Source: Daphnia pulex (taxonomy: Eukaryota > Arthropoda > Branchiopoda > Diplostraca > Daphniidae). Taken from it: a DNA stretch of 64,000 nt. The notes below the pieces were generated by a model that was given only the letters and a program-made list of their open reading frames with translations, had not been told where the DNA came from and did not search any database. The DNA is taken from contig NC_060026.1 of the NCBI RefSeq assembly GCF_021134715.1, positions 868,001-932,000 on the forward strand, read 5' to 3'. The position numbers and the translations under genes are program-made. This document shows positions 54,801-64,000 of the stretch, one piece after another. Position 1 is the stretch's first letter; each line of letters opens with the position of its first letter.

Positions 54801-55048
54801 AAGATCAAATCTTCCAGTTTCCCACCTTCTTCCTCCTTTTCTTTACTCAGTTCGAACTTGTAACCGGCACCCAGTCCCCGGACACAAAAAAGCGCTAATA
54901 ATTTCAATTCAAACCTTAAACCGTGGGAACTGTCGATCATCTTTTTCTTCTTATTCTCCTTGTTGGCTGTTGACGCGATACTGGATTGCACAGTTTCATT
55001 TTCAGCAACAGACGCTGGTCCATCACCACGCGTAAATTCCGATGCCAT
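48809..55048 (-). CDS. NACHT-ATPase/ankyrin protein with nuclease-like N-terminus, 2079 aa
   Basis: Single exon. Residues 44-140 form an N-terminal domain absent from the neighbour: FELKLLALFCVRGLGAGYKF (Glu47), KLEDLIFRY (Asp80), YLQAKHK (Gln103, Lys105) and GDFSLPKYF. The order E...D...QxK in a helix-strand-strand setting fits a PD-(D/E)XK nuclease-like fold; this is inference. A linker shared with the neighbour follows (from 381). The NACHT core has Walker A GLAGTGKST (686-694), Walker B IIFMFDGFDE (764-773), TTRPHM, LQCRILAECF and FLHRTYAEYLFARYLYDGF. Ankyrin-like repeats start near 1391 (TGLHRAAFHGDTEVAEKIL) and 1434. Three C-terminal repeats (about 1688, 1830, 1970) carry LGxxAVKxLxLH. 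Layout: effector, ATPase switch, sensor repeats, as in NLR/STAND immune proteins. Confidence 0.9.
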   Translation of the reverse strand: MASEFTRGDGPASVAENETVQSSIASTANKENKKKKMIDSSHGLRFELKLLALFCVRGLGAGYKFELSKEKEEEGGKLEDLIFRYQVSDETLAGKHWRYRYLQAKHKVNEKEKIPADHLLDYNPKGDFSLPKYFHSFYKIRTRGDDLHDCIICTNIGFDVNSLEKGGVQLVSINDQQEDILEFGAQEKTARYKLKINKEDWHRRLKEEWSPVQLLAEELKDCATKNKTTDLRTGMFNSYHVALVDEHVIDCTAKKFHLDFVGEVNLSEGARELRQTICELGINDSWKDWKFKLSNNFGKCQSAVKNSLPRKITEEDVKEFFDKLVFVVNMPNEKKFEEILETRDMSKYYQPDKCKAQTIRILHEVSAQFSNQEQNFWLKAEIAKNILLDGVAKISLEYQSQLEKEIKFNDSAIQMMTAQLKQLLESDGRGKIERIATSSPKHTAVKVISAVHILMRELNQEGNYLVASSSRLQNEEEMEKWKNILKLQKSFHHFFVVVCDDEASKQHYENFISDDGADEKNIIIIIGLGKSSARMDDEIKYTDLSPDFQEAILSKTICFQGENLTVGNLIGPKPEEIIDFSSIKELLFEEKEIKIPSLNASTFEQSLYVKRTLRFPFKNQFELGGECRINSDGHIEWLVEKEKRKEIWKKIMNGVTNQASSAGVTVDDLAHLKENGNEKSVVIISGLAGTGKSTLLCHYYEEIKKSNPDHWVIKMNLVDYEAILKKDNIARSANIFVYQLHVVDEKSSFSRSLLRNRLERGDRIIFMFDGFDEINELCQKGAIQLMEAISKKKSIQLYVTTRPHMLEDLQFWLSQLAYSLENFTEKDQIDYLTSNWAKELNLSKDNNGPLQQFAKSLVERVSETLRDEEKSFVGIPLQCRILAECFQSNVKELITQNFVEDKEEPRQSECVRNKISDFIEGQKFDLVSLFNRLMETKRKVFCEEKANATNTNQIILDAINRLIQDIEDHLTKLAIKTIVTDQKVLDILLPPQPSPNRSDDDVANGENTVALNGLKFGLTFKSGDESTVQFLHRTYAEYLFARYLYDGFLLDEKRHNKLLDNESIQKLILNKILAVKQYNGVQVFFDSMLKELVDNDEEWRNRIDSRDLPERLKKFTKNLFTQFLRQSPPLHKLGKGFTIKSYFVNALYFSLASGNGTIFKFLCDCLDATFDNHQVQWAMKSSFTQYYCYFSFTFFRNKESKLVKRFIDYFDSNEAASFIVSKSSYFALLPPCGLDYSQWNGEEQQKTVHHLLQFMTNQYEAFDHYFGTNREIDIVPMLTFFIFNENYDSHLKIFLELLSRTTAYSDDSKFANLLKKAFCSKEHFVGGRIEKVLIILSDLKRQNLLTQLYGIVLAIEPKAFQNIYQPPLLLNEKDAISADIKKLLEPDSYRMTGLHRAAFHGDTEVAEKILEKIREDPENETKVMTRDDYGFTPFYVAAVSDQEKIYNNMLAFLKQNLSVDELKEHLMDTKGFIHNALSDANESENVQMVKLILNAIKRELGQNYLINLLKTNITKGSNISPSSLIVKCKTKELFNAIAKIIVERDDIVMDYTALYHFVFHDNSVRNTLKFIDEENLQGLLSLKGVEDFTKHVLDSDCSVNFAFRLMSHHLLQHFNEDQIKQFVQTITLKNNKKKIRSCSTITTGHVADPEQAESIALKFFPECTKDDLVFDDQGNGTTNIYAERLVPKRSYWTDLIGSALTAHYDDRGFVSREDVHCIFDCLKRVGDNSAKQLLLHKEDNGFIMIPSSQQIVQLMLAHLSQESQEEVKRQWKNSASPMNTFIDSNSEGNNLKFGRYYSDILQFYLNYGSDVHLNDFVNLVMTLHQIGEEQFTVWSCIFKNCDKEASEILKLVSEKVEILGRDAVKQLLLHEIDNVPFIIKAVSWGEDVDARLEILPKEIKEEIQQFMKQKAPEFIENALRNLKAFFKTFNKQHYNKLNSFTFFLNYLSDKSQLEQFFQNITSTTDDGENTRSIWAELLTNECQDHKTDEIAKMDKFMKCLSEKLGSNAVKELVLHSDGEMRVIFYPALRGEEKMLETLLNYLSAKDRKKVQRQVDEFLDETFKIDEYNQYQYHQFNPFF

Positions 55049-56599
55049 TGAAATGAAATGTTTGTTCTACCTTTTTTCCCGCCGTGTTGTTTGTTTGGTA
55101 GGATCCGCTACTCACTCAGCAATTGACAATTCACTGAATATTGAAGCAGAAAAGTGTAAATGAAAATAACTATTTTCTCTGTCTGTCTTGGGAAACGTTA
55201 AAGGACCAACTGAACGTGACTGGAAAAAACAGACAACTGAATTAACTTCTACTTCGCAAGGTATATTTATAGTCTCATCGCATATTGTACGGTGAGAGAG
55301 GGTAAAAACGATATGGTTAGGGTGGACAAATTAAAGCCAAAACACTTTGGAAATTTGTCCAAGGCCATTGGAATTTACGTTGAATGTTTATTAAGTCGAG
55401 AATTTAATCTTGGGCAAGGTTACTGTTAAGGTGTATAGGCTTAAATAAAAATAAAAGGCATTATTTTGTTCTAACCTTGATGAAGAAATAATCCGTCATG
55501 TATTCTCAACTGAATTTCTCTTCACAATCAATGTTCGGATGTATGTAGAATTATATTAAAAATCTGATTTGAAACCACGACTTTCCAAGTACTGCTACAA
55601 CTGTCAAGTTTGTTTTTTACTCTTCTGCTGGTAGAGCAGCCGAAGGCCAAGTCCCGTTGTGTTTTTCACGCAAATAAAGGCAACCGAACGACATCTAGTG
55701 CTAACTTTGCGATTATTGTACCGCAGTACTAAAAGTTGAACGCAGCCGTTTGCTTGAACGAGCACATCAAACGAGGAATTTGGCAACTTTTTTTTCTCAC
55801 GTCACTTCCGTATTTGTAGCATTGTTTCAATTTGTAGCGAAGCGGAAACTTCTCTCCAGGAGAAAGATGGATGCTTCCACGCCAGAAGTTGTGTCAACCT
55901 TTTCCAATATTTTCTTTTGCAACAATGTACTTATTCGCCCATGTTTGAATGATTTTAAATCTTTCGGCCAGCTCAATGATTCTTAGGTTCGACTAAAGAC
56001 AAATGTTCCACCAGTAAGTACGACTAGTGCGCAGTAAACGGACAAACTAAACGTGAAACAAGAAAAACAGCTAACTTAACTTCATATTGAAAGGGATGAT
56101 ATACGACACGGTCGTAAAATAAGATAAGATAAAAACAACGAGGTCAAAGTATAACATAAGCAAAACAACAACTCGTGATAACTGTCTTAGGCACCCGATT
56201 TTCAATTTTAGTTTAAGGTGGTCAAATTCATCTTTGAGTGTTCTTGCATCCCCCCCCCACCACCCAAAACAAGTTAAAGAAAAAGCAACAAGTTGCATGT
56301 GACACAGGCGTAATGCTGATTTGCACAATTTCATTTTCAGTAGTTACGCGTGTAGATATCACAATATGACTCCGAGCAAAAATAAGTCTACTGAATTGAC
56401 TGTATCAACATGGTTATCTTTAAAAAAATGAAGAGTATCGAAAAATGGTTAATTTCATATACAAACGGAACATTCGCCGTATATTTCGAACAGAGAAATA
56501 TTTTCTCGTTCGTGAGAAATAGCAGTTAAACCACCAAGACTTGATTGGGATAACACGACAAATATAATTAGCGGGATTAGATGGCGAAAGACAAAATTT
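55049..56599. other. Intergenic, upstream of second NACHT gene
   Basis: 55190-55290 and 56035-56100 look like diverged copies (ggaccaactgaacgtgac versus ggacaaactaaacgtgaa, each followed by a/tctaactt type sequence), so the NACHT upstream region may be duplicated. No gene is supported. Confidence 0.4.
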
Positions 56600-56875
56600 T
56601 CTGTGTCAGGTAACACGTTTAGATAGCCATGTGTCGAGGTGTCTGCCAGGCCCTTTGTAAAAGATGGTGGAAGAGTGTTGACTTCTCTGCTGGTGTTGAT
56701 GTAATTCGTCACACTCAACTGCGGGAACAATTTGCGAGGAATACTTTGACAATGTGATGAATCGGAAACGTCTGATAGCGAACAAAAGACTTGTTGATTT
56801 TCAGTGATTCTTTAAACTGATTTCTTTGTTTATTTCCACGTAATTCTCCGTCACTTCCGCGCCGGCGAAACAATG
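56600..56875 (-). pseudogene. Relic of an RTK C-terminal tail
   Basis: The frame reads LFPQLSVTNYINTSREVNTL, SFTKGLADTSTHGYLNVLPD. It corresponds to [20 protein letters not shown] and [19 protein letters not shown] at the C-terminus of the RTK at 58503. Further upstream cgccggcgaaac matches the RFAGEE codons of that gene. Internal deletions are present and no kinase part is found. Confidence 0.8.
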
Positions 56876-56984
56876 ACGTCATTTTTTCTGATGCTGCTGA
56901 TGGCTTTTCAAATTTTTAAAACATGGCGGGAAAGAGGGAGATTAGGAAAAATAAGAATCCAAATTTTTTATCTGGCACCGGTGT

Positions 56985-57655
56985 CTATGGCTTCAGCAAA
57001 AACCGGGAAAAGTTCTGCCACAGAATTGCTTGCAGATGAAAATGTCCAAGCATGAGTGCATGACCATCGCTGCTTTCGTAAAATTAAAATGAGTTTTGAT
57101 GAAAAGTAGTAAACTGTTGAATCAAACTCGACAAATCTCGTTGTGTGTTTGACTAGCACTCAGATCACGCCTCTAGTCAATGCCTACCCATGCTTGATTC
57201 TAGTTAGACATTGTTTTTATTGTTACTTAAATCAGAGCCTTAAATGTTACCTCTTATTTTATTGTGCAGATGTGACAACACCTGAGCCAACACCCTCAAC
57301 CAACCACTACGACAAGTTTTGCTTCTCCATGCCATGGTGTCAACCAGACATCAGCAGGGATCTCAGATTCCTTAATAAGGTATATTTATTTTTAGTAATG
57401 ATAGAAACATTTTACATTCTCTTGCACAGCCACAAAAATTTTGCAGTGTTTGTGTGTTGCTGATTCACCTTTCTTTAACAAATCGTTTGACAATCAGTCA
57501 AATTTGTGATGCATGTGTATCCATCTTTCTTGATTGAACAAAATATTAATAACCACTGTGTGTAAGCACTATTGTTAATGGATTCCTTGCAAATTTACAA
57601 AAAGGTTTACTTATCATTATTTATTTTTATCTTTTTGTAGTTGAATTCCGTCTGA
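56985..57655 (+). other. Possible gene fragment with one good internal exon
   Basis: The stretch 57271-57380 has acceptor tgtgcag, an open frame TPEPTPSTNHYDKFCFSMPW and CQPDISRDLRFLNK, and donor gtatat. Joining it to the block at 57650 (LNSV-stop) is in frame. A possible first exon is at 56985 (MASAKTGKSSATELLADENV), but I could not find a phase-consistent junction. Not recognised; the tail end is duplicated at 48390. Confidence 0.3.
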
Positions 57656-57830
57656 TGCATCCTCCGATCTGGCGATCTCCCATCTTTCACTGACTCCTCG
57701 TGTACGTCTATTTTAGTGAGAATTCATCACGAGGACGTCCTTTCTCCCCACCTGACATCTCTATAATTTATCTTTCCTGCGAACGGAAACTGAAGGTGCT
57801 CGGCGGTATTTCCCTGACTTGAAGGTAGGG
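57640..57830 (+). repeat. Duplicated terminal-exon-like block, copy 2
   Basis: Partner of 48390-48570 (atcacgaggacgtcctttct, cacctgacatctctata, ggtatttccctgacttgaag). Confidence 0.5.
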
Positions 57831-58502
57831 CCCGTTTAAAATCTAATACTACCTTTTGGTGCGGTAGATGTTAAAATTACTGCTAAATGAGATAGGATAT
57901 TGAACAATAAGGGAAAACGTGACAATTGGAGGCGTATTTTAGGCGTAGAACCGATATGAACCATTTGAATAAGTGCCTTTCCTCCATTTTTTTTTTAAAT
58001 TTGAAACACTTTGAGATAGGAAAACACTTTGCCAATTAACTAAGAAACATTTTCCTCAGTTAATTGCATTTTTTTCGTTTTATGTTTGTGAGCATAATTT
58101 CTTAAGTGGCGCAGTTTTTGTCCCCTTCTTCCCCAGAGAATATTCTAAATCACAAGGTGGCAGGCTAGCACAAGGGTAAACATACCGACTTGTAGCGTTT
58201 GGCGTAATATTGAGAATTTAAGCCGGATAATTGACCTTCTTTTTCGACTTTCTTCTCCTTCTAATCTCCTTCTTTGAGCTATCATGGGCGAATCGAACGT
58301 CATACGTTTTTAAAAAGGATAAATCAATAAGGTTGGAGAAGGTGAAACATATTTTTATTTATTCAAAGATCCTGATGTTTTGTTGGTGCAATGTTCTTCC
58401 AATTCTATACGTAAGGGCAGTGTGGTGCACATTTAAACTGGGAAACGCAAAAGTGGATTGGAGGACGAATCTTATTTGCGGGAATGGGTGCGAAAGACAT
58501 TT
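57831..58502. other. Intergenic, 3' flank of RTK
   Basis: AT-rich, with no supported gene or element. Confidence 0.4.
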
Positions 58503-61500
58503 TCAAACTGGTGTGGCAGGTAACACGGCTAGGTAACCTTGCGTCGTTGTCGAGGTGTCTGCCAGGCTCTTTTTAAATGTCACAGACATATGTTTTCTGA
58601 GATTCGTGTAGCTCATGGGCGTTTGCGGAGGGGTGTTGATTTCCGTGCAGGTGTTGATGTAATTCGTCACACCTAAGTGCGGGTACAATTTGGGAGGAAC
58701 ATTTGGACGCTGCGATAAGGAGGAAGCATTTAATACCGAAATCACCTGTCGATTTTCATTGGTGGTCATCGTTTCATATTCGGATTGAGCCTCGGGATTA
58801 TTTGAACCAATTTTTGTGTTCATTTTCATGTATTTCTTTTGTTCTGTCATCACTTCCTCGCCGGCGAAACGTTGGCGGATGAGTGGATCGATCATCTCGC
58901 CCAAAATGTGTTCCAATCGAGCGAATGTCGCTCTCTCTTCCTGGTTGTGCTTCCAGCAATCCTCCATGACATCACCAATGGCTCTGGGCATCAATTCCGG
59001 TCTCTCCATCCGTCTGCCATTTTGCAAAATGCGGATCAAATCCGCTAGTTCATTCACCTCTGTCCAAAGATAAAAGCATTAATTTTTATTCATCAGCCAA
59101 ACGAAAATTAACTGGTACCTGGGTAGGGTTGTTTGCTGAGTGAAAACAGTTCCCAAATGGTAACGCCGAAAGACCAAACATCCGACTGGGAAGAAAAGAC
59201 TCGGTCGATCAGCGATTCAATGGCCATCCACTTGACAGGTAGAGCTTCTTGTCCTTGTTTCTGGTAGTTGCAATTCTTGTAGACTTTGCGTGACAATCCG
59301 AAATCGGCGATTTTTACAATGTTGTCATCAGCCAACAGAACATTTCGTGCCGCCAAATCTCCGTGCAACACCTGAGGGAAGTAGATGTTGTAGAAGTCAC
59401 CAATGAATTTTCTAACAAAGTTATTTAACCTTTCGTTTAGTCAAGTAGTTCATTCCGCAGGCGATTTGGTAGGACCATTCAATCAAGTCGCGAGTGCAGA
59501 CGATGGGACTGCGAGGCTCCTCCTTCTTGCTGCAGTTGGGCGACCAATATCGGGGATTGCAATCACTATCGGCAGCTTCAATTGGTGTCGATTTGACAGC
59601 GCTTTTATCCAATGAGGCGAATTTCATGGTGGGAATATTTTGAACCAATTGAGGCGCCAGTTTATGATCAGCTTTGCTGTAATTCATCATTTTAATTAGG
59701 TTGTTTGAATTGTTTGAATTGGTTTGATTAAATTTACTGTTGACAGAAAGATGAAGTATCGCCGTTTGCATCGAGTTCGTTTATGAAATGACTACGATTG
59801 GTCATCAGAAAGTCCTGCAAGTTTCCATAAGCGCAAAATTCCACGATGACCATCAGATCGCCCTGGATGAGGTTTTTTGTGCAGGCTCCCAAAAGACTCA
59901 CGACGTTCAAATGTGAGCCCAAATGAATCAGGATCTTCAGCTCAGACGCCAGTGACGACAGCCCAGTGTTGTCCAGCGCAGACTTGACCATTTTCACAGC
60001 GACTTTGCTATTCCCCTGGCCCATTCCCACGGCTTTAGCTTGAACGACACGACCAAACTGTCCAGCGCCCAGTTGTTTCCCTGTTTTTAAAAATTATCTT
60101 ATTAAAATCAACAAGTGATTTTCTTGCATTCAATCAAATGTCTCACCCAGAACCAAATTACTGGCGGGAAATTCGTATTTATTGTCGTAAGGCAGAAGGT
60201 CCACTTGGTCTTCCATAGGCAAGTTAGGATTAATTCTTTCCAGATTGCCATCCAAGAGCTTTAAACGATTAATAATCAATTCTTGATGCATTTGCTTTAC
60301 CTGAAAATTAGACAATGTTACGCAATACGTGAATTTATCATTTTGATGTGTAACACAACTTTTTGTTTGTAGTAGCGTTTGAGGAAAATGGCCAGTAGAA
60401 TAATGGCAACGACGACAAAGGACGCCACTGCAACGGCAGCAATGATTCCGGTTCCCACTCCGTGGATCATGACTTTAAAACACTTTTCTGCCGATCCTTT
60501 GAAGTTGGTGAATCGACAACAGTACGTGGTGTCGGTGCTGGCGTAGGAAACAGTGAGGATACTGTTGAGCCCATCATCCGTCGTATTGATGTCATGGTAC
60601 TTGGTCCGTCCGTCGTCCAGGATTTCTTCGACCGGTTTTTTCCTCTGTACATCAGATTGAGAAGGTAACACTAAGAATTTTTTTTTCTTTGAATCATTTT
60701 AAAATTTGTCGTACAATTCTCATAAACCACTTGATTTTGGGCTTTGGAAATGCTGAATTGTCGCTGCATTCCAGTGAAAATTCGTTTCCTGGATAAACGT
60801 CAATTTCTTCATCTTCTGAATCGATTATTACTGGAGCCTTTGAACCTAGAATTAGAAAGTCTGTTGATTAAATTCACTCTTTGACATTTTCATAAATTAG
60901 ATTATACCAGCGACATTGACTGTAATGTTGCTGACTGGAATATTTAAATTATTAGCGTCGTAGCACTGATAAATGCCATTAGCTTCCACTGGAAAATTGG
61001 TCCATTTCAGTCGGTGCACCTGGAACATTCCCAAAGGCGGTGCGTAATCCTGATCGCTGGTTTCGTTCTCGAACGGCAGCAAATAGCCTTTCCCGTCTGT
61101 CAATTGAAACATTTCGTTGTAATTGAGACCAAAATAACTAAATAAGTAAAATTCTAGGAAATCAGGCCTGCTGGGAGACGAGTAGTGTTGATTTCCATGA
61201 ATGGAATAGTTTGGTAAGGCTGTGGAACAGCAGGCAGCCATCGCCAGGCTAGGTCCATCACGTCTTTGTTTTTACTGCGACACGTCAAAGTGATTTGATC
61301 TCCTTCGACGATCGGAGTGAAAGGATCGAAATTGCTCTGTACTTGCAATCCTGTGTGAAAAAAATGGGGAATAAGAAATCTTGAACGTAAATCGCCAGAT
61401 ATTTTGGCGCGTACCATGAATTTCAATTTTGAATTTAGTAGGGACACTCTTCTTGCTCGAATTAGACCGTGTGGCCTCGCACTGGTATTGACCCATCATC

Positions 61501-62908
61501 TCCCAAGAATAGACCATGTTGATTTTGAATCCTTCAAATGGATTGAAACTCCAGTCGTTGTTTAGACCATCCGGTTCTTCTGAGGATGCAATTGCCTATC
61601 GATTTTTAATTGTTTTGTTTTTGTTTTCACATTTTATTCATCTGTATTTATTTTACACTCACTTTGATTTCGTTGTCTAATTTTTTTAGGATAACTCGAA
61701 CGGATGGATGAGTCGGACCACAGCCAACCTGGACATCGGATTCCGAATAATAGCCAATGACTCGTAAGTTTCGATATTGACCCACCGGCTGCATGACCGG
61801 TGGAAGAATTAGATGTTGGGGATCTGTACCATGTGTAGAAAAAGAAAAAAAATTCATTTGCAAACTAAACCTAAACATTCAATTAATTATATTACCTTCG
61901 ACGTAAACAAATTGACGGTCGATGACGTTAAAGTTATTTTTATTGTAGCAGGTGTAATAGCCCGTATCCAAATAACTTGCGTTCTGAACAATCAGGATAG
62001 AAATAGACCCCTTGAATTTTGTTTTTTTAGACCATCGAAATCTCAGAGGGATCTCCTGTTATTACAACATTCCAAATATAAGACCATAGTTTTTGTTAAC
62101 GAAATACTAATATTTTACTTTTTCTCGGAAATAGTACTCATCATCCTCCACTGATTGAGGTCCCAGCCATTCAACTTGACCGACACTAGTAAGGCACGTC
62201 AAATTGAAAGTCGATCCACTTTGGAAAATGTGAATTTTATTTTCCTGATCCTGAATCCGTCCGTGAAATCGCCCATCGTCGTGTTGGCTCGAATCTGGAA
62301 AACATATACAAAGTAAGTTCAAGTAAAACAATTAATCATCGACAAAATTTTAATTGTTTACTGGCTACGATCAAGGTGGCGTTGCTTGTTGACTGGCTGA
62401 CATCGTTCGAATCTCGACACTGGTAGATGCCCGAAGCTTCTTTCGGGACTGCAGTCCACCGGATGCGACTGACGACAGACGCAATGAAAGTGAAACCGAT
62501 ATCCTGAAAACGGTTTGTTATATTCAATATCTTTTCGGCTCCTACAATTTAAAAGAAAAGAACTGTTTAGAAACTATTATCTCATTCCTCTAAACGAAAT
62601 TTAGTGAATTTACCTGGTGGGAGGCGATTGTGGTCGAGTTCAACTAATGCACCGTTGGATATCCATCGCCAAGATAAAACCACGGGCAGCCCAGCTCTTT
62701 CTCCCGGCTCAGCACGGCATTCTATTTCGAGTCGATTGCCCAGTTTGACTCGACGAGTCAACAGTGTCACTTTGACTCCACCACCTGAGAATGTCAGCTT
62801 TTATTACGCAAGGTAGGAAAAAATTTGACTATTACCTAGTAGTGGCTGGCAACAGTTTCCCAGTAAGATAGATATCAGTACCACCTCTGATAGTGATAGG
62901 AGATTCAT
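58503..62908 (-). CDS. Receptor tyrosine kinase, VEGFR/PDGFR class (Ig ectodomain, split kinase)
   Basis: Sixteen minus-strand exons keep phase: 62908..62836, 62784..62614, 62541..62362, 62294..62119, 61983..61896, 61823..61663, 61595..61415, 61350..61168, 61153..60908, 60845..60715, 60644..60360, 60300..60147, 60080..59738, 59676..59430, 59371..59119 and 59059..58503, about 1142 aa. A signal peptide ([16 protein letters not shown]) is followed by about five to six Ig-like domains (GIYQC, GYYTC, GQYQCEA, GIYQCYD, TYCCRF), a membrane helix ([20 protein letters not shown]) and the kinase: [16 protein letters not shown], an insert of about 65 aa, [14 protein letters not shown] and [10 protein letters not shown]. 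Ligand binding outside leads to phosphorylation inside. The junction 61167/61154 leaves only 14 nt with an in-frame TAG (gcctgatttcctag), too short for an intron, so exon 8-9 joining needs proof. Confidence 0.85.
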
Positions 62909-64000
62909 TTTCAGTTGCCTGACTGCCAAAGTTGTTTTTCAATTTTTCGTAACATTCACACTCGAGAAAACAACAGTTGAATGCGATACAGTTCCAAAAT
63001 TAGGATCAAAGTTTTGAGTTGATCTGTTAGACTTGTGAGAAACAAATGCCCCGCCTTGCAGGTTCCATAATTTTCGGTGAATGGAGCCTTTCTGGCCCGT
63101 TTCGAGTGATCGCGGTTCGAGATTACATTTCCTCGATAATGTCTACGACCACAGGGTTGGTAAAATTGGAAATAACGTAGCAGAAAGAGTGTGCCAGTAT
63201 CACTTCCGCTGCGAGCTGGCTTCCTTAAAATAAGTAATGGACCCGGCCAGGCCCCCTCAAATTAGTCACAGTGTTAGAAAGCTAATAGTCAATTAATGAT
63301 GATGACTAATTGCGTATTAGGGCATCACTATTTTTGTTTCGGGGGTGGGGGAGAACAAGAATCACATTTTTGCTATTAAACAGTTCATTACTCTGAGTCG
63401 AAATATTGAATAACAAGCTTCCGCTCCTTTTTCACGCAAGGGATCGACTATCCTTAGACTTAACCGCGATACTGAAATTTAAACGTAGGCACTGCGTCCC
63501 CTTTAAATGTTAAAATAAAAGTCCCTTTGCCCCAGGCTTTGCTATAATGATCAATGAAATCAGCAGTTATGATTTGTGGCGTAATAAATAGTGTGCGTAT
63601 GTAACCTAATCCACTCATACAATTTTAAAACTCTCAACAAGCTCTTGTTTTTTTTCTGATTTGAATTAGTACTTAACAGTTGAAATCCTCGTGAATGGTT
63701 ACACCGAATTCGATTCAAATGAGGCGCTCAATTGACTTGAATCGAGGGCAAATCATGTTTCGAAAAACATTCTTCCTCGTACAATTCTGCGTAACCAAAA
63801 CAGGTTTATTTAAACAACGTTAATGTTGACTAGTTATACACATACGTTGCCATCGTTGGGCAATTTAAAAGAACCACCTTCGTTTCGTCGGTTTGGCCAT
63901 GGATGATGACTAATGGTTTGGTTAAAAATATTCCAACCGCTAAAGCGATGGGATAATGATGTTGTTTAGGATTTGCTTGACGGATTCCGAAATTATTCGT
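62909..64000. other. Upstream of RTK, nothing recognised
   Basis: Probable promoter and 5' UTR of the RTK gene at its left; the rest has no supported coding or RNA gene. Confidence 0.4.

Noticed and set aside
42701..55048. Retrotransposon or viral origin of the two long single-exon genes
   Set aside because: No reverse transcriptase, integrase, capsid motif or terminal repeats; the NACHT and ankyrin signatures explain the frames.
61154..61167. True 14-nt intron
   Set aside because: Far below any spliceosomal intron size and it begins with GC, so it is reported as an anomaly.
1..64000. CRISPR arrays, operons, bacterial promoters, rRNA and tRNA genes
   Set aside because: No regular direct repeats with spacers; genes are spliced and eukaryotic. 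I saw no cloverleaf-like stretch with A and B boxes, though a dedicated scan could not be run.

Overview
The window looks like a nuclear segment of an arthropod genome. A branchiopod crustacean such as Daphnia is my best guess, by inference. It is AT-leaning, with short GT-AG introns (mostly 50-150 nt), dense tandem gene families at every stage of decay, multi-exon S1 serine proteases, a VEGFR/PDGFR-class receptor tyrosine kinase and ankyrin-containing NACHT ATPases. Operons, CRISPR arrays and bacterial signals are absent.

Layout. (1) About 1-8.2 kb: a cluster of small (about 170-200 aa) proteins with a conserved His plus a C-terminal Asn-Cys-x-His-Phe box, which suggests a permuted papain fold (LRAT/PPPDE-like). 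Almost all begin Met-Gly-x-x-x-Ser, an N-myristoylation-type start. There is one partial gene at the left edge, two intact genes (3225, 4949) and two broken ones (6399, 7578); another intact copy lies at 35.5-36.0 kb and a relic at 20.0-20.4 kb. (2) About 9.2-38.9 kb: a trypsin-fold (S1) protease cluster, with six six-exon genes that I could splice in frame and at least eight relics. Two subfamilies occur: A (9607, 16661 minus, 21797) and B (11525, 17611, 37543). They differ at the specificity-pocket residue: Asp, Gly, or in one gene His. Upstream regions are duplicated with the genes and carry TTCNNNGAA palindromes. (3) Interleaved at 26.6-29.3, 31.4-33.9 and 39.3-42.3 kb: four copies of an unrecognised 150-aa gene family; in three of them the first coding exon is only 10 nt. 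(4) 42.7-55.0 kb: two intronless minus-strand genes for large NACHT-ATPase/ankyrin proteins (1677 and 2079 aa), NLR-like in layout. Only the longer has an N-terminal domain with an E...D...QxK arrangement like PD-(D/E)XK nucleases, and both end in an unnamed repeat. (5) 56.6-62.9 kb: a decayed RTK tail, then a complete 16-exon Ig-domain split-kinase RTK on the minus strand.

Functional reading. Secreted proteases, STAT-like promoter palindromes, NACHT sensors and membrane-anchored permuted-papain proteins together suggest a rapidly evolving immune or gut-interface region. This is inference from family content and tandem turnover. The most novel items are the myristoylated His/NCxHF family, the orphan 150-aa family with the 10-nt exon, and the NACHT protein with a nuclease-like N-terminus.
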